From: Rhinopithecus roxellana
Lineage: Eukaryota > Chordata > Mammalia > Primates > Cercopithecidae
Length of the DNA: 64,000 bases
Assembly: GCF_007565055.1 (NCBI RefSeq)
Contig: NC_044552.1
Coordinates: forward strand, 150,369,859-150,433,858
Direction: 5' to 3'
The notes beneath the pieces are model-generated. The model saw nothing but the letters and a program-made list of their open reading frames with translations, was not told where the DNA came from and did not search any database. Shown here piece by piece: positions 21,123-33,213 of this stretch (position 1 is its first letter; each line of letters starts with the position of its first letter). The translations under genes were made by a program, and so were the position numbers.

Positions 21123-22365
21123 ACAGGTTTATTTTAACACTGGGAAGGCTACATTCCTACTTAAACCCAACAGGGAACAGGGAGCGGTGTGCGGAGGAGG
21201 TCACTTGCCCGCGAAGCCGGCCTCGGTGCTGGGATTACAGGTAGAGGGCTATGAGAAAGAGCACAGGCTTCATGCACATTGCGCAGAGGACGAGATTCAT
21301 GGGGACAGCAGGCACTGGTTAGCCACAGCGGGAAGGTTGTCGATGACAAAACACATTTCTACCCGAGTTCAAATGACGCGCTATGCCCACAGAGCTTGAT
21401 CCAGAAGTGCACAGGTAAGTATTTAGCAGGCTGGCCGATGTTGATTTGAACAATCTCAAGAATGTGCTTTTTCGTGCATTAAACATATGTCACCAGAGCT
21501 GAGCACGTTTAAAATCTCAGTAACTTTGGGGTTTGTCAGTTTTGTAGCTCATAGTGTCAGTTAAGGTTAGGCATCCCGATCACATGTCTTGGCACCAGCT
21601 GTGGACTGTGCTTTGCAAGAGATCTGTGACCTTGCACCCTGAGATCTCGGGCTCAATTAAGAGGCAAAACAGGCAATGCCGTATCAATGCAGATGGGAGA
21701 GAGAAAGCAGAAAATACGAAGAGAGAAAGAAGTAGCTCAAAGGAGTTAGCATTAGTCTCCACTGAGCAATTCCTATTCCAACCACGTCCTAAATGATGAG
21801 TTGGATCCTAGCAGAAAGGGAACGCATGTTATTTTTAACTGATTTTAACTTGATTGATTATAACCTATTAGGAGCTCTTAACAGATACGACTCTTATGTT
21901 GTTAGCAAGTGTGTTTGATTTCTGCCACTCTAGGAAGTGAGCTCGGTCCATGTTTTCAGAGTACAAAGTGATCCATGATACAATGAACTGTTTTTAGCTT
22001 CATGAGTTAGAAGTAGGAAGAGGAGAATGTTTGAATTCATTAACTGCCTTTTCCTGTTCAAAAAAAAGCTTTTTCAGCAAAACATAGTCCTTAAGTTAAA
22101 AAAGTCAGTGTTTATTATCTGACAGATATGTTTAAATTAGTAAAGAAAACATTACAGTTTCATAAACATTGAATGAACATTATGTGAACATTGAGTTTAA
22201 CTTTCAGTTGTCTCTTGGGAAATTTTTGTCAATTTGAAAAATGATGAAAAGCATCAATAAAAGATGCAAGCAATTGTGTATCTCAATGTGCTACCAAAGT
22301 GGCTCTCTGCTTGGGTATGAGATAAGCTATCAAAGGAAAATTTGATTTAAGAAATGAAATCTAGA
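21123..22365. other. No recognised feature
   Basis: Mixed then AT-rich sequence. Short open frames of up to 94 codons without family resemblance. Confidence 0.35.
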
Positions 22366-22506
22366 CCAGGAGTGATGGTTTAGGCCTGTAATTTCAGCAT
22401 TTGGGGAGGTTGAGGTAAGAGGATTATTTTAAGCCATAAGTTTGAGACCGGCCTCGGCAACGTAGCAAGACCTCATCTCTATAAAAATAAAAGTGAAAGA
22501 AAGAAA
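22366..22506 (+). mobile_element. Alu left-monomer (FLAM-like) element
   Basis: Contains the Alu left-arm series 'tgatggtttaggcctgtaatttcagcatttggggaggttg' (abridged), 'gtttgagaccggcctcggcaac' and 'catctctataaaaataaaa', then an A-rich tail with AAGAAA. There is no right monomer. It is diverged, consistent with an old monomeric or truncated element. Confidence 0.8.
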
Positions 22507-22590
22507 TGGAATCTAAAATAAAGAAAAACAATATTAGTGGCATATCTTATGCCAGATTAAAGGCCTCATTTTGTACTTTTAAAAATTGCT

Positions 22591-22873
22591 GGCCAGTGGG
22601 ATTAGTGGCTCACGCCTGTAATCCCAGCACTTTGGGAGGCCAAGGCGGGCAGATCACGAGGTCAGGAGATCAAGACCATCCTGGCTAACACAGTGAAACC
22701 CCGTCTCTACTAAAAGTACAAAAAATTAGCCGGGTGTGGTGGCAGACACCTGTAGTCCCAGCTACTTGGGAGGCTGAGGCAGGAGAATGGCGTGAACCTG
22801 GGAGGCAGAACTTGCAGTGAGCTGAGATCGCGCCACTGCACTCCAGCCTGGGCGACAGAGGGAGACTCTGTCT

Positions 22874-22906
<33 letters not shown>
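22591..22906 (+). mobile_element. AluY, full length, plus strand
   Basis: Full dimeric Alu with Y-type markers: ATCACGAGGTCAGGAGATC, 'accatcctggctaacac' and GAATGGCGTGAACC. It ends in about 31 A. The target duplication AAAAATTGC flanks it, just before GGCCAGTGG on the left and just after the poly-A on the right. Low divergence and an intact tail indicate a fairly young insertion. Confidence 0.96.
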
Positions 22907-22909
<3 letters not shown>

Positions 22910-23079
22910 CCCTCTTTTTTAAAATGATAAATGTATAATGTAGGGCAAAAACGCAATGAGTGTTTTGTGGATTTTGTTTCAATATTTTGTATGCAGTAGA
23001 ATTGGGATCACACGGCATATTGTGGTTCTCAGTATATCTAAAATGTTGGTGAGCGGAACTTTTAATAAATATAAATACA

Positions 23080-24345
23080 CAGGTAATTTTAACACATATT
23101 CCTGATGAAATCATTATTATTTGCAATGTGTTTATTCTGCTTTTTCTCTTAACAATGGCATAAACATTTTTCCAGGTCAATAAATGTTTTTCAAAATCCC
23201 ATTTGTATCAGTGGCTCTGTAGTTTTCTATCAAATGTGGAATCAACTCAGTTGATTTCTCCCTTTTGTTCTTGAACATTTAAGATCATTGGTTTGTGGTT
23301 ACTAATCATGTTACAACAAATATTCTTGAATTCCAAAGTTTGCTCATTCCTGATTATTTCCTTAGATTTCCAGGTATGGAACAATTAGGTTAAAGTGTTT
23401 GAAACCTTTTTTGGTTTGTTTGTTTTGTTTTTGAGATGTAGCCTCCCTCTGTTGCCCAGGCTAGAGTGCACTGTCATGATCTCAACTCACTCACTGCAAC
23501 CTCTGCTTCCTGGTTCAAGCAATTCTCCTGCCTCAGCCTCCTGAATAGCTGGGGTTACAGGTGTGCACCACCACACCTTGCTAATTTTTGTGTTTTTAGT
23601 AGAGACAGGGTTTCACCATGTTGGTCAGGCGGGTCTCAAACTCCTGACCTCAGGCGATCCTTCTGCCTCGGCCTCTCAAAATGCTGGGATTACAGGCGTG
23701 AGCCACTATGCCCGGCCAAAGTGTTTGAAATCTTTAAGCATCCTGGTAAATACTGAGTTTTGTCAATATTTAGAAAAGTTGCATGAATTTACATTTACAT
23801 TTCCTCCACCCATGTTTCAGAGCATCTGATTTGTCAGACTGTCACCAAAAATAGGCTTTTATCAAAACGTAATAAAAAATAAATACAACTTTTCCAATGA
23901 CAAAACTGGTTTCTCATTTTTTTGATACATGCCTCTTTGAACTCTAGAAAGATTGAATATTATGAATATGTTTGCTATTATATCTCTTATATTAATATAA
24001 ATGTTATACATTTACATATTTTTAATGAGTTGGCAATTATGCCCTGGCTTCCCTTTTTTTCTATGGGAGTTATCTTTTTTACTTAATGATTGTTAAAATA
24101 ATCAAATATGCTAGAAAATAAATGTTTTGTTTTTCATGCATAGTGCAAGTATTTCATTTGGACTTTTCATTTGTTTGTAATTTTGTTAATTGAAGTTTGG
24201 CATCTAGAGATTCTACACTTTTAGGTATAAAAGTTGTGACTGTTTTCCTTATTGTTTCTGTCTTTGCTTTTGTATTATTGGTAAAAAAAAAAAAATAGAC
24301 CTTCTTCATCAAAAGATCATATAAACATTCACTGACATTGTTTTG
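23080..24345 (-). repeat. L1M LINE fragment, minus strand, interrupted by an Alu
   Basis: Before the Alu: 'tttttctcttaacaatggc', 'aacatttttccaggtcaataaatgtttttc' (abridged) and 'gattatttccttagatttccaggtatgg' (abridged). After it: 'gcatgaatttacatttacatttcctccaccc' (abridged). These follow in order the antisense of L1M ORF2/3' sequence. Beyond about 23870 the match fades into AT-rich DNA, and I extend the call to 24345 only tentatively. No intact LINE reading frame remains. Confidence 0.6.
23407..23717 (-). mobile_element. Alu SINE, full length, minus strand
   Basis: T/GTTT-rich head, TTGAGATGTAGCCTCCCTCT, both monomers in antisense, ending GCCCGGCC. The target duplication AAAGTGTTTGAAA occurs immediately left (23393-23405) and right (23718-23730). 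It contains a duplicated ACTCACTC in the left arm. Confidence 0.96.
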
Positions 24346-24946
24346 CATCTGATTCCTTGTAGGCTAAACATATATCATCTCCTCATAGTTACTAATGAAA
24401 TGATGTTCTTTCTGGGATGTTCTCGGATTGATGTGCTTCACGTTGTGACACTGGACAGAATAGGCTTTTTTGGGGAAATGCAGCACAGGACTTGCTTTGA
24501 CTTCGTTCATGCTGAGTGCCTGGTGCAAGTATACTGAAAGTTAAGCATATGGAAACATTTTGAAAATGGTAATATTTTTCAAAGGATTCGGTTATGAGCA
24601 AGGCCTTAGATAAGTGGGAAAATTGGGAAAGCATTTTAAGTGGGGTGTACATTTTGAGGAGTAGATTCAAAGCAGCATACATTATTTCAAGAAGAGTCAT
24701 GTTAGCTGTTGACTGAAACTCTTGGAGGTAAGAAGCAATATGAAATATCTCTGCTCTTACAAAATGGCATTCAATAGAAGGTCCAAACTTGCTTAGGTGT
24801 TGCTAAAGACTTCTTTATCAGAGACTTCCATTGGAACAGGTGTCAATAATATTCCAAAATGGTTAAAGTTACTGCTGAAGGTGACACCAAGTGCAGCAAC
24901 ATGGGCAAAAAATTCAGCCCAAATTATCTCTTGTTATTAAGGAGGA

Positions 24947-24950
<4 letters not shown>

Positions 24951-25000
<50 letters not shown>
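24951..25000. repeat. (TC)25 microsatellite
   Basis: A perfect 50-bp TC/GA dinucleotide array. A 92-codon plus-strand open frame (24859-25137) reads it as alternating Ser-Leu and is not supported as a gene. Confidence 0.98.
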
Positions 25001-25003
<3 letters not shown>

Positions 25004-25924
25004 TTAACTTACTTGGATTGTTTGCCCTTAAGGTTCCCAAAGAACTCTGGAGCTTTGCTGGGAACGATGAGCGACAGTCTCTGCTGGAGACCGGAAGCTG
25101 TGAAGCCACAGACGCCTGTCCAGAAGGTGGGACATGAGTTGGTGGTGCCTGGTCACATTACCTACTTGACAATTACATTAAATGAATATTTTCAAACATT
25201 CAAAGATGAAATGTCAAAAATGCCAATTAGAATAACTTCAAAAGTTCTTAAGTCAGTGCCTGGTAGAAGGCCCAGCTTTAGAAATTATTCTAACCATTCC
25301 CGTTGTAGCGGTCCAGACTGGCTCTGAGCGGTGCGCCTTCACTCTTCTGAATGTTCACCCTTGGGAGTAGTGGGTGGCTGTTGGGGCAGCTAATGCAGGC
25401 AATTTTCTCTACCTGTAGAGACACAAAGAAGGATGGATTGAGGTGGGCGGGAGCCTATGAGTGGAAAGGCAGGTGACTCATCAGCTCCCAGGAAAACGTG
25501 ATGTATACCAGCAATTAAAGGTGCACTTGCAGCAGGTGGAGAAGGCAACCTGAACCTGCAGCTTGCATTCATTTCCAAGCATGAGGGGGTATTGACAGGA
25601 GCCTCTAAACACCTTGAAGCCATTCATTTCATTCTAGAAAACAAATGGGGACATGTATTTCCCTGAAAAGGTAACTGGCAACCTTTAGTTTCCGATTCTT
25701 CCTTTGCCTACGTGTGATGCAGCGACGGTGAGTGTGGGAGTGGACAGGCAGAGGCCGTGGCTCCTTCACCTGATGGTGCGTCACTGTGGGAATGGCCTGG
25801 GCCTGGCTCTCCTTGTGAGTGCCCAGGCAAAGCTGGAGTCATTCTGTGGGGAGGGCAGGTGCAGGATGGGCTTTGAGAATCATTCAGGCCTTCTTCCTCT
25901 GTGCGTGTGCTTTCAAAATTATTA
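25001..25924. other. No recognised feature
   Basis: Mixed-composition sequence; short open frames (up to 104 codons) of no recognised family. I see no repeat here. Confidence 0.35.
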
Positions 25925-26205
25925 ATTTTTTTTGAGACAGGGTCTCGCTCTATAGCCCAGGCTGGAGTGCAGTGGCACGATCATGGCTCACTGCAGCCTT
26001 AAACTCCTGGGCTCACGCGATCCTCCCACCTCAGCCTCCCGAGTAGCTGGGACAACAGGCATGCACCACCACACCCGGCTAATTTTTAATTTTTTTTTTT
26101 TTTTTGAGAGATGGGGCCTCACTATGTAGCCCAGGTTGGAGCTTCTGGGCTGGCTTCAGCCTCCCAAAGTGCTGGGGTTCCACATGTGACTACCATACCA
26201 GGACT
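25925..26205 (-). mobile_element. Alu SINE (old, AluJ-like), minus strand
   Basis: TTTTTTTTGAGACAGGGTCTC followed by the antisense left monomer with 'cactgcagccttaaactcctgggctc' (abridged), an A/T linker with a long T run (26091-26105), then a shortened right monomer. The AluJ-like words and the truncated, diverged right arm suggest an early Alu. Confidence 0.9.
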
Positions 26206-26599
26206 TCCTCTGTGTTTTGACCTCTCAACTAGCTCTTTTTACATTCTCATTTTTACATATGACAATTCAGGGACTTATCTGGTCTAGTTTTATTGATTAG
26301 TAATTACCAGGATTATAAATTCACATCTTGATGGATAATGAATTGAGTAGGAATGCATACAGTTTTATGGTTGGGGTGGTTTGTTCATTTCTGCTAAGAT
26401 TCATGTTCTACCATGGCAGACAAGGGGATGGCTGCTAGTGGATGGATAACGCAGAGCTGAGGTCTCTCCACCAGCCCCTGCTACTCAGTTATTCACAAAC
26501 AGTTCCCGAGGGTAGGCCTGGTCAGCCTGGTCAGCACCCAGTGTATAATGGCACCAAATACAGACCTCCTGCCTTAGGAAAACAGCCTGGTGGGGAGAA

Positions 26600-26920
26600 A
26601 GACCACTGGGGCTTAAAGGCTGCCTTGGAGGTGCGTAGGAAAGCCCCTAGACCAGTCTGAAGGTTAGGAGTGCTCCGAGAGACAGTCGTGGCTAAGCTGA
26701 GATGTGAAGAGCTGGTGTAGGAGGACAGATGGGAAACGCTGGGTGAACGGGCCATCTAAGCTGTGGGGGCAGCAGAAGATGAACAGTGCATGGTGGGCGT
26801 GGAGGTTCCTAGCCCAAGACCCCAGGGAGAATGAAGGAGGCCTGCATGTGAGGAGCGGCGTGAGGCTCTCAGGAAAGCCACAGCAGAAGGCCCAATGTCA
26901 GTCCAGATAGGAGGCTGGCC
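26600..26920 (-). repeat. Possible L2 LINE fragment, minus strand
   Basis: The series 'gctaagctgagatgtgaaga', 'cagatgggaaacgctgggtg', 'gcagaagatgaacagtgc' and 'gagaatgaaggaggcctg' loosely follows the antisense L2 region with its 'gagctgagacctgaaggatgag' block. The match is weak. Confidence 0.4.
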
Positions 26921-26977
26921 TTTTGCTACTACAATTGTGACCATTTTTATGTTTTGAACTATCCTTTCTATCGCGTC

Positions 26978-27296
26978 TGCTGTGGCCTGAATGTGTCCAC
27001 CAAGATTCATATGTGGAGACGTGGTCACCAGTGTGATGGTGTTGAGAGGAGGGTGTGCAGGAGGATTAGCTCCTTATTACAAAGGGGCTCGAGGGGCGAG
27101 TCTGTTCCTTCCTCACCTCTTGCTATGTGAGGACATGGAGAAGGCGCTGTCTGAGAGGAGCCGCCCTGACCAGACACTGAACCTGCCGGTACCTTGATCT
27201 CGGACCCCACCTCCAGAGTGTGAGATTCAACGTCTGTTCTTCACAAATGACCCAGCCTCAGGTATTTTGTTATAATCACACAAACAGGCTAAGACC
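26978..27296 (+). mobile_element. MLT1-type MaLR LTR, plus strand
   Basis: Begins TGCTGTGGCCTGAATGTG and ends near CAAACAGGCTAAGACC. Intermediate blocks agree: 'gattcatatgtggagacg', 'gtgtgatggtgttgagagg', 'gtgaggacatggagaaggcg', 'ccagacactgaacctgcc', 'taccttgatctcggacc' and 'caggtattttgttataatc'. About 319 bp, slightly shortened by internal deletions. Confidence 0.88.
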
Positions 27297-27689
27297 TATT
27301 AATCACTGCCCTGAGTTAAATCAGTACATCTGCCAGACAGCTATTAATATTTCCATTCACCCAGAGTTCAGAGGGAGGCCCAGGTCAACCCTCAGTTCGT
27401 CGTGGGCCCCTTGCTACAGGCCCCAGCGCAGTTCCAAGTTCCCTGGGCACCAGGAGCTGCCAAGTCCCATGCCAGCCCTCACAATCACACTGCAACCTGG
27501 CTGTGAAGGAAATCAAAGTGTATATTTTAAAAATTTGGGCCTTTTTATATTTGTAAGATAACACCTTCAGCGTTGTCAGGGAGACAGACTGAATCTTAGG
27601 AAACCGTTAGGCAGCAACACAGAGAAACACAGCGCCGGAGCCCAGGGCTCAAGAGGATGCTGTGGTCCTCCCAGTGGAGGCCTGTCTCC

Positions 27690-27990
27690 CAGGGTCACGA
27701 AGACACGGAGGCATGCCCACCTTGCCAGCCTCGCTCAGAGGCCCCCTTCTCCAAGAAGCTGTTCCTGCCCCACACCAGCCTCAAACACATATTTTCCGTC
27801 TTCCACAGCAACTACTGTCTTTACCACTGCTTTGGTATTAATCATTTGCTACCTTATATGAATGACAATTCTTTTTATTACTTCTGTCTTTTCTGCTGAT
27901 TTAATTCATTACAAGCTCTTTTAAGCCAGGGACCCCACCTCATATCTAGTCTACATCCTGCACATCGGGGTCTTTTAGTCACTGCTCCAG
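27690..27990 (+). repeat. L2 LINE 3'-region fragment
   Basis: 'cttctccaagaagctgttcc', 'attacaagctcttttaagccaggga' (abridged), 'ccacctcatatctagtctac' and a final 'gtcactgctccaggaa' follow the L2 3' end order. Old and diverged. Confidence 0.55.
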
Positions 27991-28077
27991 GAACTAGAAG
28001 AGAGCGAGGCCTCCGGGCTTCAGAGGAGGTTGCACGCCATGGCAGGGAGGAACCACCGGCTTCTTAGAAAGGGTGGG

Positions 28078-28190
28078 CCAGGCTGTAGCTATGTAATCCT
28101 GTGCAAACTGCTGGACTGTTCTGAGGCTGTTTTCCAGTGTGTGAAGTGGGAACTGAGCTTGCCTGTTGTGTGTGGCTGAGTGTGGTGACT
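28078..28190 (+). repeat. MIR-like fragment
   Basis: 'ctgtagctatgtaatcctgtgcaaactgctggactgttctgaggctgttttcc' (abridged) with 'tgtgaagtgggaactgagc' resembles the MIR core. Weak. Confidence 0.4.
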
Positions 28191-28618
28191 GGGTGAGGTA
28201 AGAGGCACTGCAGAGCTCTGGATGCAGTGTTTTCACCACACACAGTGGACATTGCTATGGCTTGGCTTTGGTGGCCAGAGCCACGGCTGGGGGAAAGGAG
28301 AGAGGCATGGAAGAGGCTCAGAGGTGACCAAGCTCACACGGGAGCCAAGAAAACACGGAAGTCTCCAGAACAAGACAAACAAGCTGGTGACCTGACGTGG
28401 CCAGTAATTACCAGCCCGAGTGCATTCCTGAGCAGAGGAGGGCCAGCCAGGCTGTGTCTGGGGAGGTGCGTCTGGCCGTGGCTTTGGAAAGCAGAAGAGG
28501 GTGGAGCAGGCAGGTGGGGGTGAAGGTGGGTGGGTATGTGGAGGAATTTAGGGACCTGCACCCAGAAGGGCGGGAGCTGCAGGATCCCAGGACGCTGGAG
28601 GTGCACTGGGGCTCTTTT

Positions 28619-28920
28619 GGTTTGTTTTTTGAGACAGAGTCTCGCTCTGTTGCCCAGGTTGGAGTGCAGTGGTACAATCTCAGCTCACTGCAACCTCCAC
28701 CTCCTGCGTTCAATCGATTCTCCTGCCTCAGCCTCCCGAGTAGCTTGGATTACAGGGTCATGCCACCATGCCTGGCTAATTTTTGTTTTTCTAATAGAGG
28801 TGGGGTTTTACCATGTTGGCCAGGGTGATGGTGCTGAGAGGGTGGTCTCGAACTCCTGACTCAGGTTCGCCTCGGCCTCCCAAAGTGCTGGGATTACAGG
28901 CGTGAGCCACTGTACCCAGC
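28619..28920 (-). mobile_element. Alu SINE, minus strand, with 17-bp internal insertion
   Basis: Antisense Alu from TTGTTTTTTGAGACAGAGTC to GAGCCACTGTACCCAGC. The target duplication is CTGGGGCTCTTTT (28606-28618) and CTGGGGCTTTT (28921-28931). Between GGCCAGG and GTGGTCTCG it carries about 17 extra bases (TGATGGTGCTGAGAGG) absent from Alu. Confidence 0.95.
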
Positions 28921-28931
28921 CTGGGGCTTTT

Positions 28932-30664
28932 ATCTTATTGCAGTGACAGTGCTAGGGACAGTGACAGAGTGGAGTGGGAGTGTTTCCAAAAGTGAGATGG
29001 TAATGACTCTATGCAGATGACTGCAACTAGGGCACAGTGTACAGCTTTGGAGCAAAGGAAAGCAATGTCACCTTGGCTGGCCTGGATGTTGTCGGAGACA
29101 TGTCTGTCTCTTCATCAACAGATAATGACAGTGCAAGGCGTTAGAAACACTAATTAATATTTGCACCATGCTCAGAGGGTTGTGGACAAGAGAACATTTG
29201 GAAAAGGCTCGTAGTCCTGAGTACATGGTAAGCACTGCCCCATCCTCAGACGTGACCGGCTGTGAGGCTAGGGAGGTTAGTCTGCTGTTGTTCTGACAGA
29301 ACTGGGGACAGCCACATCACTCCTGCATGGCCAGGTTGGCATGAACTTGCTTCTCAACCACAATAAACCCAGTTCAACAAAGCTCACACCTCACCAATCA
29401 CTCATTTTATTTGTGCTGCATTTCTCGATGAAAGCTAGTTTAGACAAGCTCACGGGTACTTTTTGTTTGCTTGTTCTTGGCCTGTAAATCTAGGTTTTAT
29501 TGATCAGGAGATGAAGGAAAATTGTAGGGAAAGAGCTTCACTCGAAGCAAGAGGAATTTAGGTTGGCAGAGATGAGGCGAGGCCAGGCGAGCCGTGGATG
29601 GGGTCATGGGTGGAGGCGGCATCAGATGTTTAAACGACTGCGGCAGATATTTATCTCTCTGGGATTATCTCACTCACATTTCTGACTGCAAGCAGATTTC
29701 TTCCAGATCTATGAAACCAAAATCAAAATGTAGGCAACTGTAGGGGGTAGGCAGGAGACGGTTCGTGTCATAGCTGGTGGCGTCGTTAACTCGCATTGAT
29801 TTTGGGGTAGACACTGTTAAGTTCTTGAGTCTGAGCTGCATTTTCCCCAAGCTTCTGTTGCCCTTTCCCTGCACTCTCTGTGCTCCGGGGTGAGCCGCCA
29901 GACTGCCCTTTGCTCTCCAGCCTTAGGGATGAATGGCAGCCACGTCTATACTCAGCCCATTTGTTCTTTTCTTCGCGTTCTCCTTGGGCAAGGGGCCTCG
30001 GAACTCAGGGCTGGGGGAGCCTCAGAGCCGGTGCTTTTGCTGGAGAAGAAGTGGGGCTCAGGGGTCTGCTCTAAATGTGGTCACTTGTAGGAGTCAGGAC
30101 TGCCGTCCTCGTGGTCTGCGGAGTCCTGACAGTTGGGGCAACATTGCTCTGGAAGTCCCAGAGCAGTGAGTGCAGGTCTGATGTGGAGACTGAGCACCAG
30201 TCTCAGCCTTGAAATACCCGCTTGGGCTGATAAAAGCTCCCTGCTCCCCACCGACTTCAGCAAATGCCTCCACTTCCAGCAACTCTCCCACCTGCAGAAA
30301 GAATCCCAGCCAGTGTAGAAGCCCCACTCTCTGTAGCTCTCTAAAAAGGCCTTTCTTCTCCGTTGTCAACAAAACCCTCATGCTGTTTGTGGGCCCAGCT
30401 GGGAACACAATAACTAGGAAGAGAAATATGTATGGCTCAGATACCACACGTCTAAATATTTAGACAGTTGAGAGGGATAGTAAGAAATCCCTTTTCTGTG
30501 TAATAATTGTCATGCTCATCAATCCTATGGCAATATTAGTCTGCAAATGATACAGTTAATGAGAACAGCTTTACTATGTATTCTCCTTCCAGCCGCCTTC
30601 TATTTGGATGCTGGAAAATTGTCTATGTGGAAACATCATAAGAAAGAAGAGAATCAGAATATTT
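28932..30664. other. No recognised feature
   Basis: Holds unclassified sequence, moderately GC-rich at 29850-30330, with overlapping open frames of up to 117 codons on the minus strand (30094-30447). None resembles a known protein. Confidence 0.35.
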
Positions 30665-30669
30665 AATTA

Positions 30670-30963
30670 ATGTATTTATTTGAGACAGGATCTCGCTCTG
30701 TTGTCCAGGCTGGAGTGCATTGGCTTGATCATGGCTCACTGCAGCTTTGACCTCCCAAACTCAAGCCATCCTCCCACTTCAGTCTCCCAAATAGCTGGAA
30801 TGACAGGCACACACCACCACAACCAGCTAATTTCTGTATTTTTAGTAGAGATGGGGTTTCACCATGTTGGTCATGCTGGTCTCGAACTCCTGACCTCAGA
30901 TGACCTGCCTGCCTTGGCCTCCCAAAATGCTGGGATTACAGGCATGAGCCACCGCGCCCGGCC
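30670..30963 (-). mobile_element. Alu SINE, full length, minus strand
   Basis: ATTTATTTGAGACAGGATCTCGC (abridged) followed by both antisense monomers, ending GAGCCACCGCGCCCGGCC. The T-rich head is short and diverged. Confidence 0.95.
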
Positions 30964-31299
30964 CTAAACATGTTAATCTAATGCTACAATTACTAAGCCC
31001 CCAGACACGTGGAAAGTTACGACATAGCCTCAGCATAGCCTCATATATAAAATAAACGATGCAGTCTGGTTACTGGGCCGGAATGGGCATAACAGAGATA
31101 AAGTCTATCAGGACACAGCAATGCCTCAGAACACCTGGTGTAGGCAGGGACTCAGGGCTAAGGCTTGGGATATGGTGGCGGAGGGACAATGGCTGTGAGC
31201 AGCTCCTCGCCCTACTGATAGGTGAAGACATCACCTGCAGTAGGCAGATATGACAATGGGGATGCGTGTCATTATTATTTGTCCAAACCCATAGAATGC

Positions 31300-31520
31300 A
31301 CACTACTAAGGGGGGGCTCTCCTGTAAACTGTCGACTTTGGGTGACAATGATGTGTCACTGTGGGTTCATCAACTGTAACACATGCACACTGTGGTGGGG
31401 ACGTGGGTTGTGAGGGAGGCTGTGTGTGTGTTGAGGGGCAGAGGGTAGATGGGAAATCTCTGTACCTTCTGCTCAGTTTTGCTGTGAACCTAAAACTACT
31501 CTGAAAAACAAAGTCCATTG
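31300..31520 (+). repeat. L1M 3'-end fragment (first of two)
   Basis: 'gaggggcagagggtagatgggaaatctctgtacc' (abridged) then 'cagttttgctgtgaacctaaaactac' (abridged) and 'tctgaaaaacaaagtcc' is the classic 3' terminus of an L1M-class element. Confidence 0.75.
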
Positions 31521-31539
31521 AAGAGAAGAAGTACAGACA

Positions 31540-31865
31540 CATTCTCCAACACAATGTGCCTTGAAAACGTGCCTAGGGGACGAACCAGGCACAAAAGGCC
31601 ACACACCGTCTGCTTTCACGTGCATGAAAGTCCAGAACAGGCAAATCCAGAGGGAGAGAAAGTCAGGCAGTGGCTGTCAGGGGCTGGAGGATGGAAAGGA
31701 ACTGCTAAGGAGAATGTGGTTTCTCCTGGGGGACTGGAAATGTTCTGGGGTCAGGGAGAGGTGATGGTTGCACAATCTTGTGAATGTACTAGTACCACTG
31801 AATTATACACTTTAAATGGGTAAATTTAGGATATGTCAATTATATCACAAAAAGTTGGTTAAAAA
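31540..31865 (+). repeat. L1M 3'-end fragment (second of two)
   Basis: 'gcacaaaaggccacacacc', 'catgaaagtccagaacagg', 'gtggctgtcaggggctgg', 'gtgatggttgcacaatcttgtg' (abridged) and 'cactttaaatgggtaaattt' match another L1M 3' region. It lies directly beside the previous L1M tail. Two adjacent, different 3' ends imply separate insertions or a recombined element. Confidence 0.8.
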
Positions 31866-32830
31866 AGTCATGTGCATTTTGAAAAGAATAGCCCTTAAGA
31901 ATGATAATTGAGCTCCATCCAATACAATCCAGAATCCTTGTGCCAGGCGACCATTCCCACCGATGGCCTTGCACTGACACGCCGTAAGCCCGGACTGTTG
32001 GTGAAAACACTGAAATATTTCCATAGTGCTTGGTACATAGTAAAAGTATAATAGTAGCTGTGATAACTGGTAATCTTTTATTATAATATAAATTCTAGGG
32101 TAAGCTTACTGGGTCACACTGATTGATACTGACTATTGCGACTAGTATAGATACATGGGCTTTCTGTGGTACTGTCTTCTGAGAAACCTTTGGTTTTATT
32201 GTTATGGTGCACTGCACTTTTTATATAAGTAGCAGCTATAGAATCTAAAATAAAATATTTTTTAAAAAATCACTCTGGATACGTGTAGGAATGCTTGCTT
32301 TAAATTTCATAAACATGCATCTTCTGAGAAAATGTGGATAAGATCTAATGCCTGGAGCATCTTCTGGTGTTGAAAATACCAAGCTGGCCTGGAACAGGGT
32401 TTGATTGGCAAGAATTAGTTGTTTTTTTTAGAAAAAGCTGCATTGCTGGAATTAAAAACAACTTGATTATTTCAACAAAATATGAATGACTTATGATTGA
32501 TACTGACATAAATGCCAGATGCAAGTAGTGCCAACTGTGTAATGTCAAAAATTGAAGTTGCCAACCATCTCCACACTTAGTGCAGGGATAGCCTTGTTGT
32601 GCAAAAGACTCACGGTTTCCATATGGAAATGTGTAAAATTAATGAAAAAATTAGAAGAATAATTTTCTTAAAATTTCACATATAAACATTTCAAATCATA
32701 AAAAATTATTTTAAAATTTAGTAAAGAGTATTAATAAAGAAACTGAAAAAATGCTTAGAAGTGTTGCTTTTATAATCTTTTATACCACCTATTCTGTGGC
32801 TAAAACTAATCAGGCATTTCAGACACAAAT
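31866..32830. other. AT-rich, no recognised gene
   Basis: AT-rich, with a short L2/MIR-tail-like phrase at 32015-32050 ('agtgcttggtacatagtaaaag', abridged). Nothing else recognised. Confidence 0.4.
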
Positions 32831-32832
32831 AG

Positions 32833-33149
32833 TTTTTTTGTGTTTGTTTTTTGTTTTCGAGATAGAGTTTCACTCTTGTCACCCAGGCTGAAGTGCAATG
32901 GTGTGATCTCAGCGCAGTGCAACCTCCGCCTCCCAGTGTGAAGCGATTCTCCTGCCTCAGCCTCCCGAGTAGCTGGGACTACATGCATGTGCCACCACAC
33001 CTGGCTCATTTTGTATTTTTTTTTTTTTTACTAAAGACGGTGTTTCACCATGTTGGTCAGGCTAGTCTCGAACTCCTCACCTTAGGTGATCTGCCTGCTT
33101 CAGCCTCCCAAAGTGCTGGGATTACAGGTGTGAGCCACCACACCCAGCC
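32833..33149 (-). mobile_element. Alu SINE, full length, minus strand
   Basis: TTTTTTGTGTTTGTTTTTTG head, then the antisense Alu with an internal T12 run at about 33017-33029, ending CACACCCAGCCC. The left flank 'acacaaatag' and right flank 'cagaaatag' suggest a short target duplication. Confidence 0.95.
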
Positions 33150-33213
33150 CAGAAATAGTCAGTAGAGCTTCAAAAACAGAATAATGTTAATATAGATGGA
33201 TTATTGTAATCTA

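Noticed and set aside
24859..25137. Ser-Leu repeat protein
   Set aside because: Produced by the (TC)25 microsatellite.
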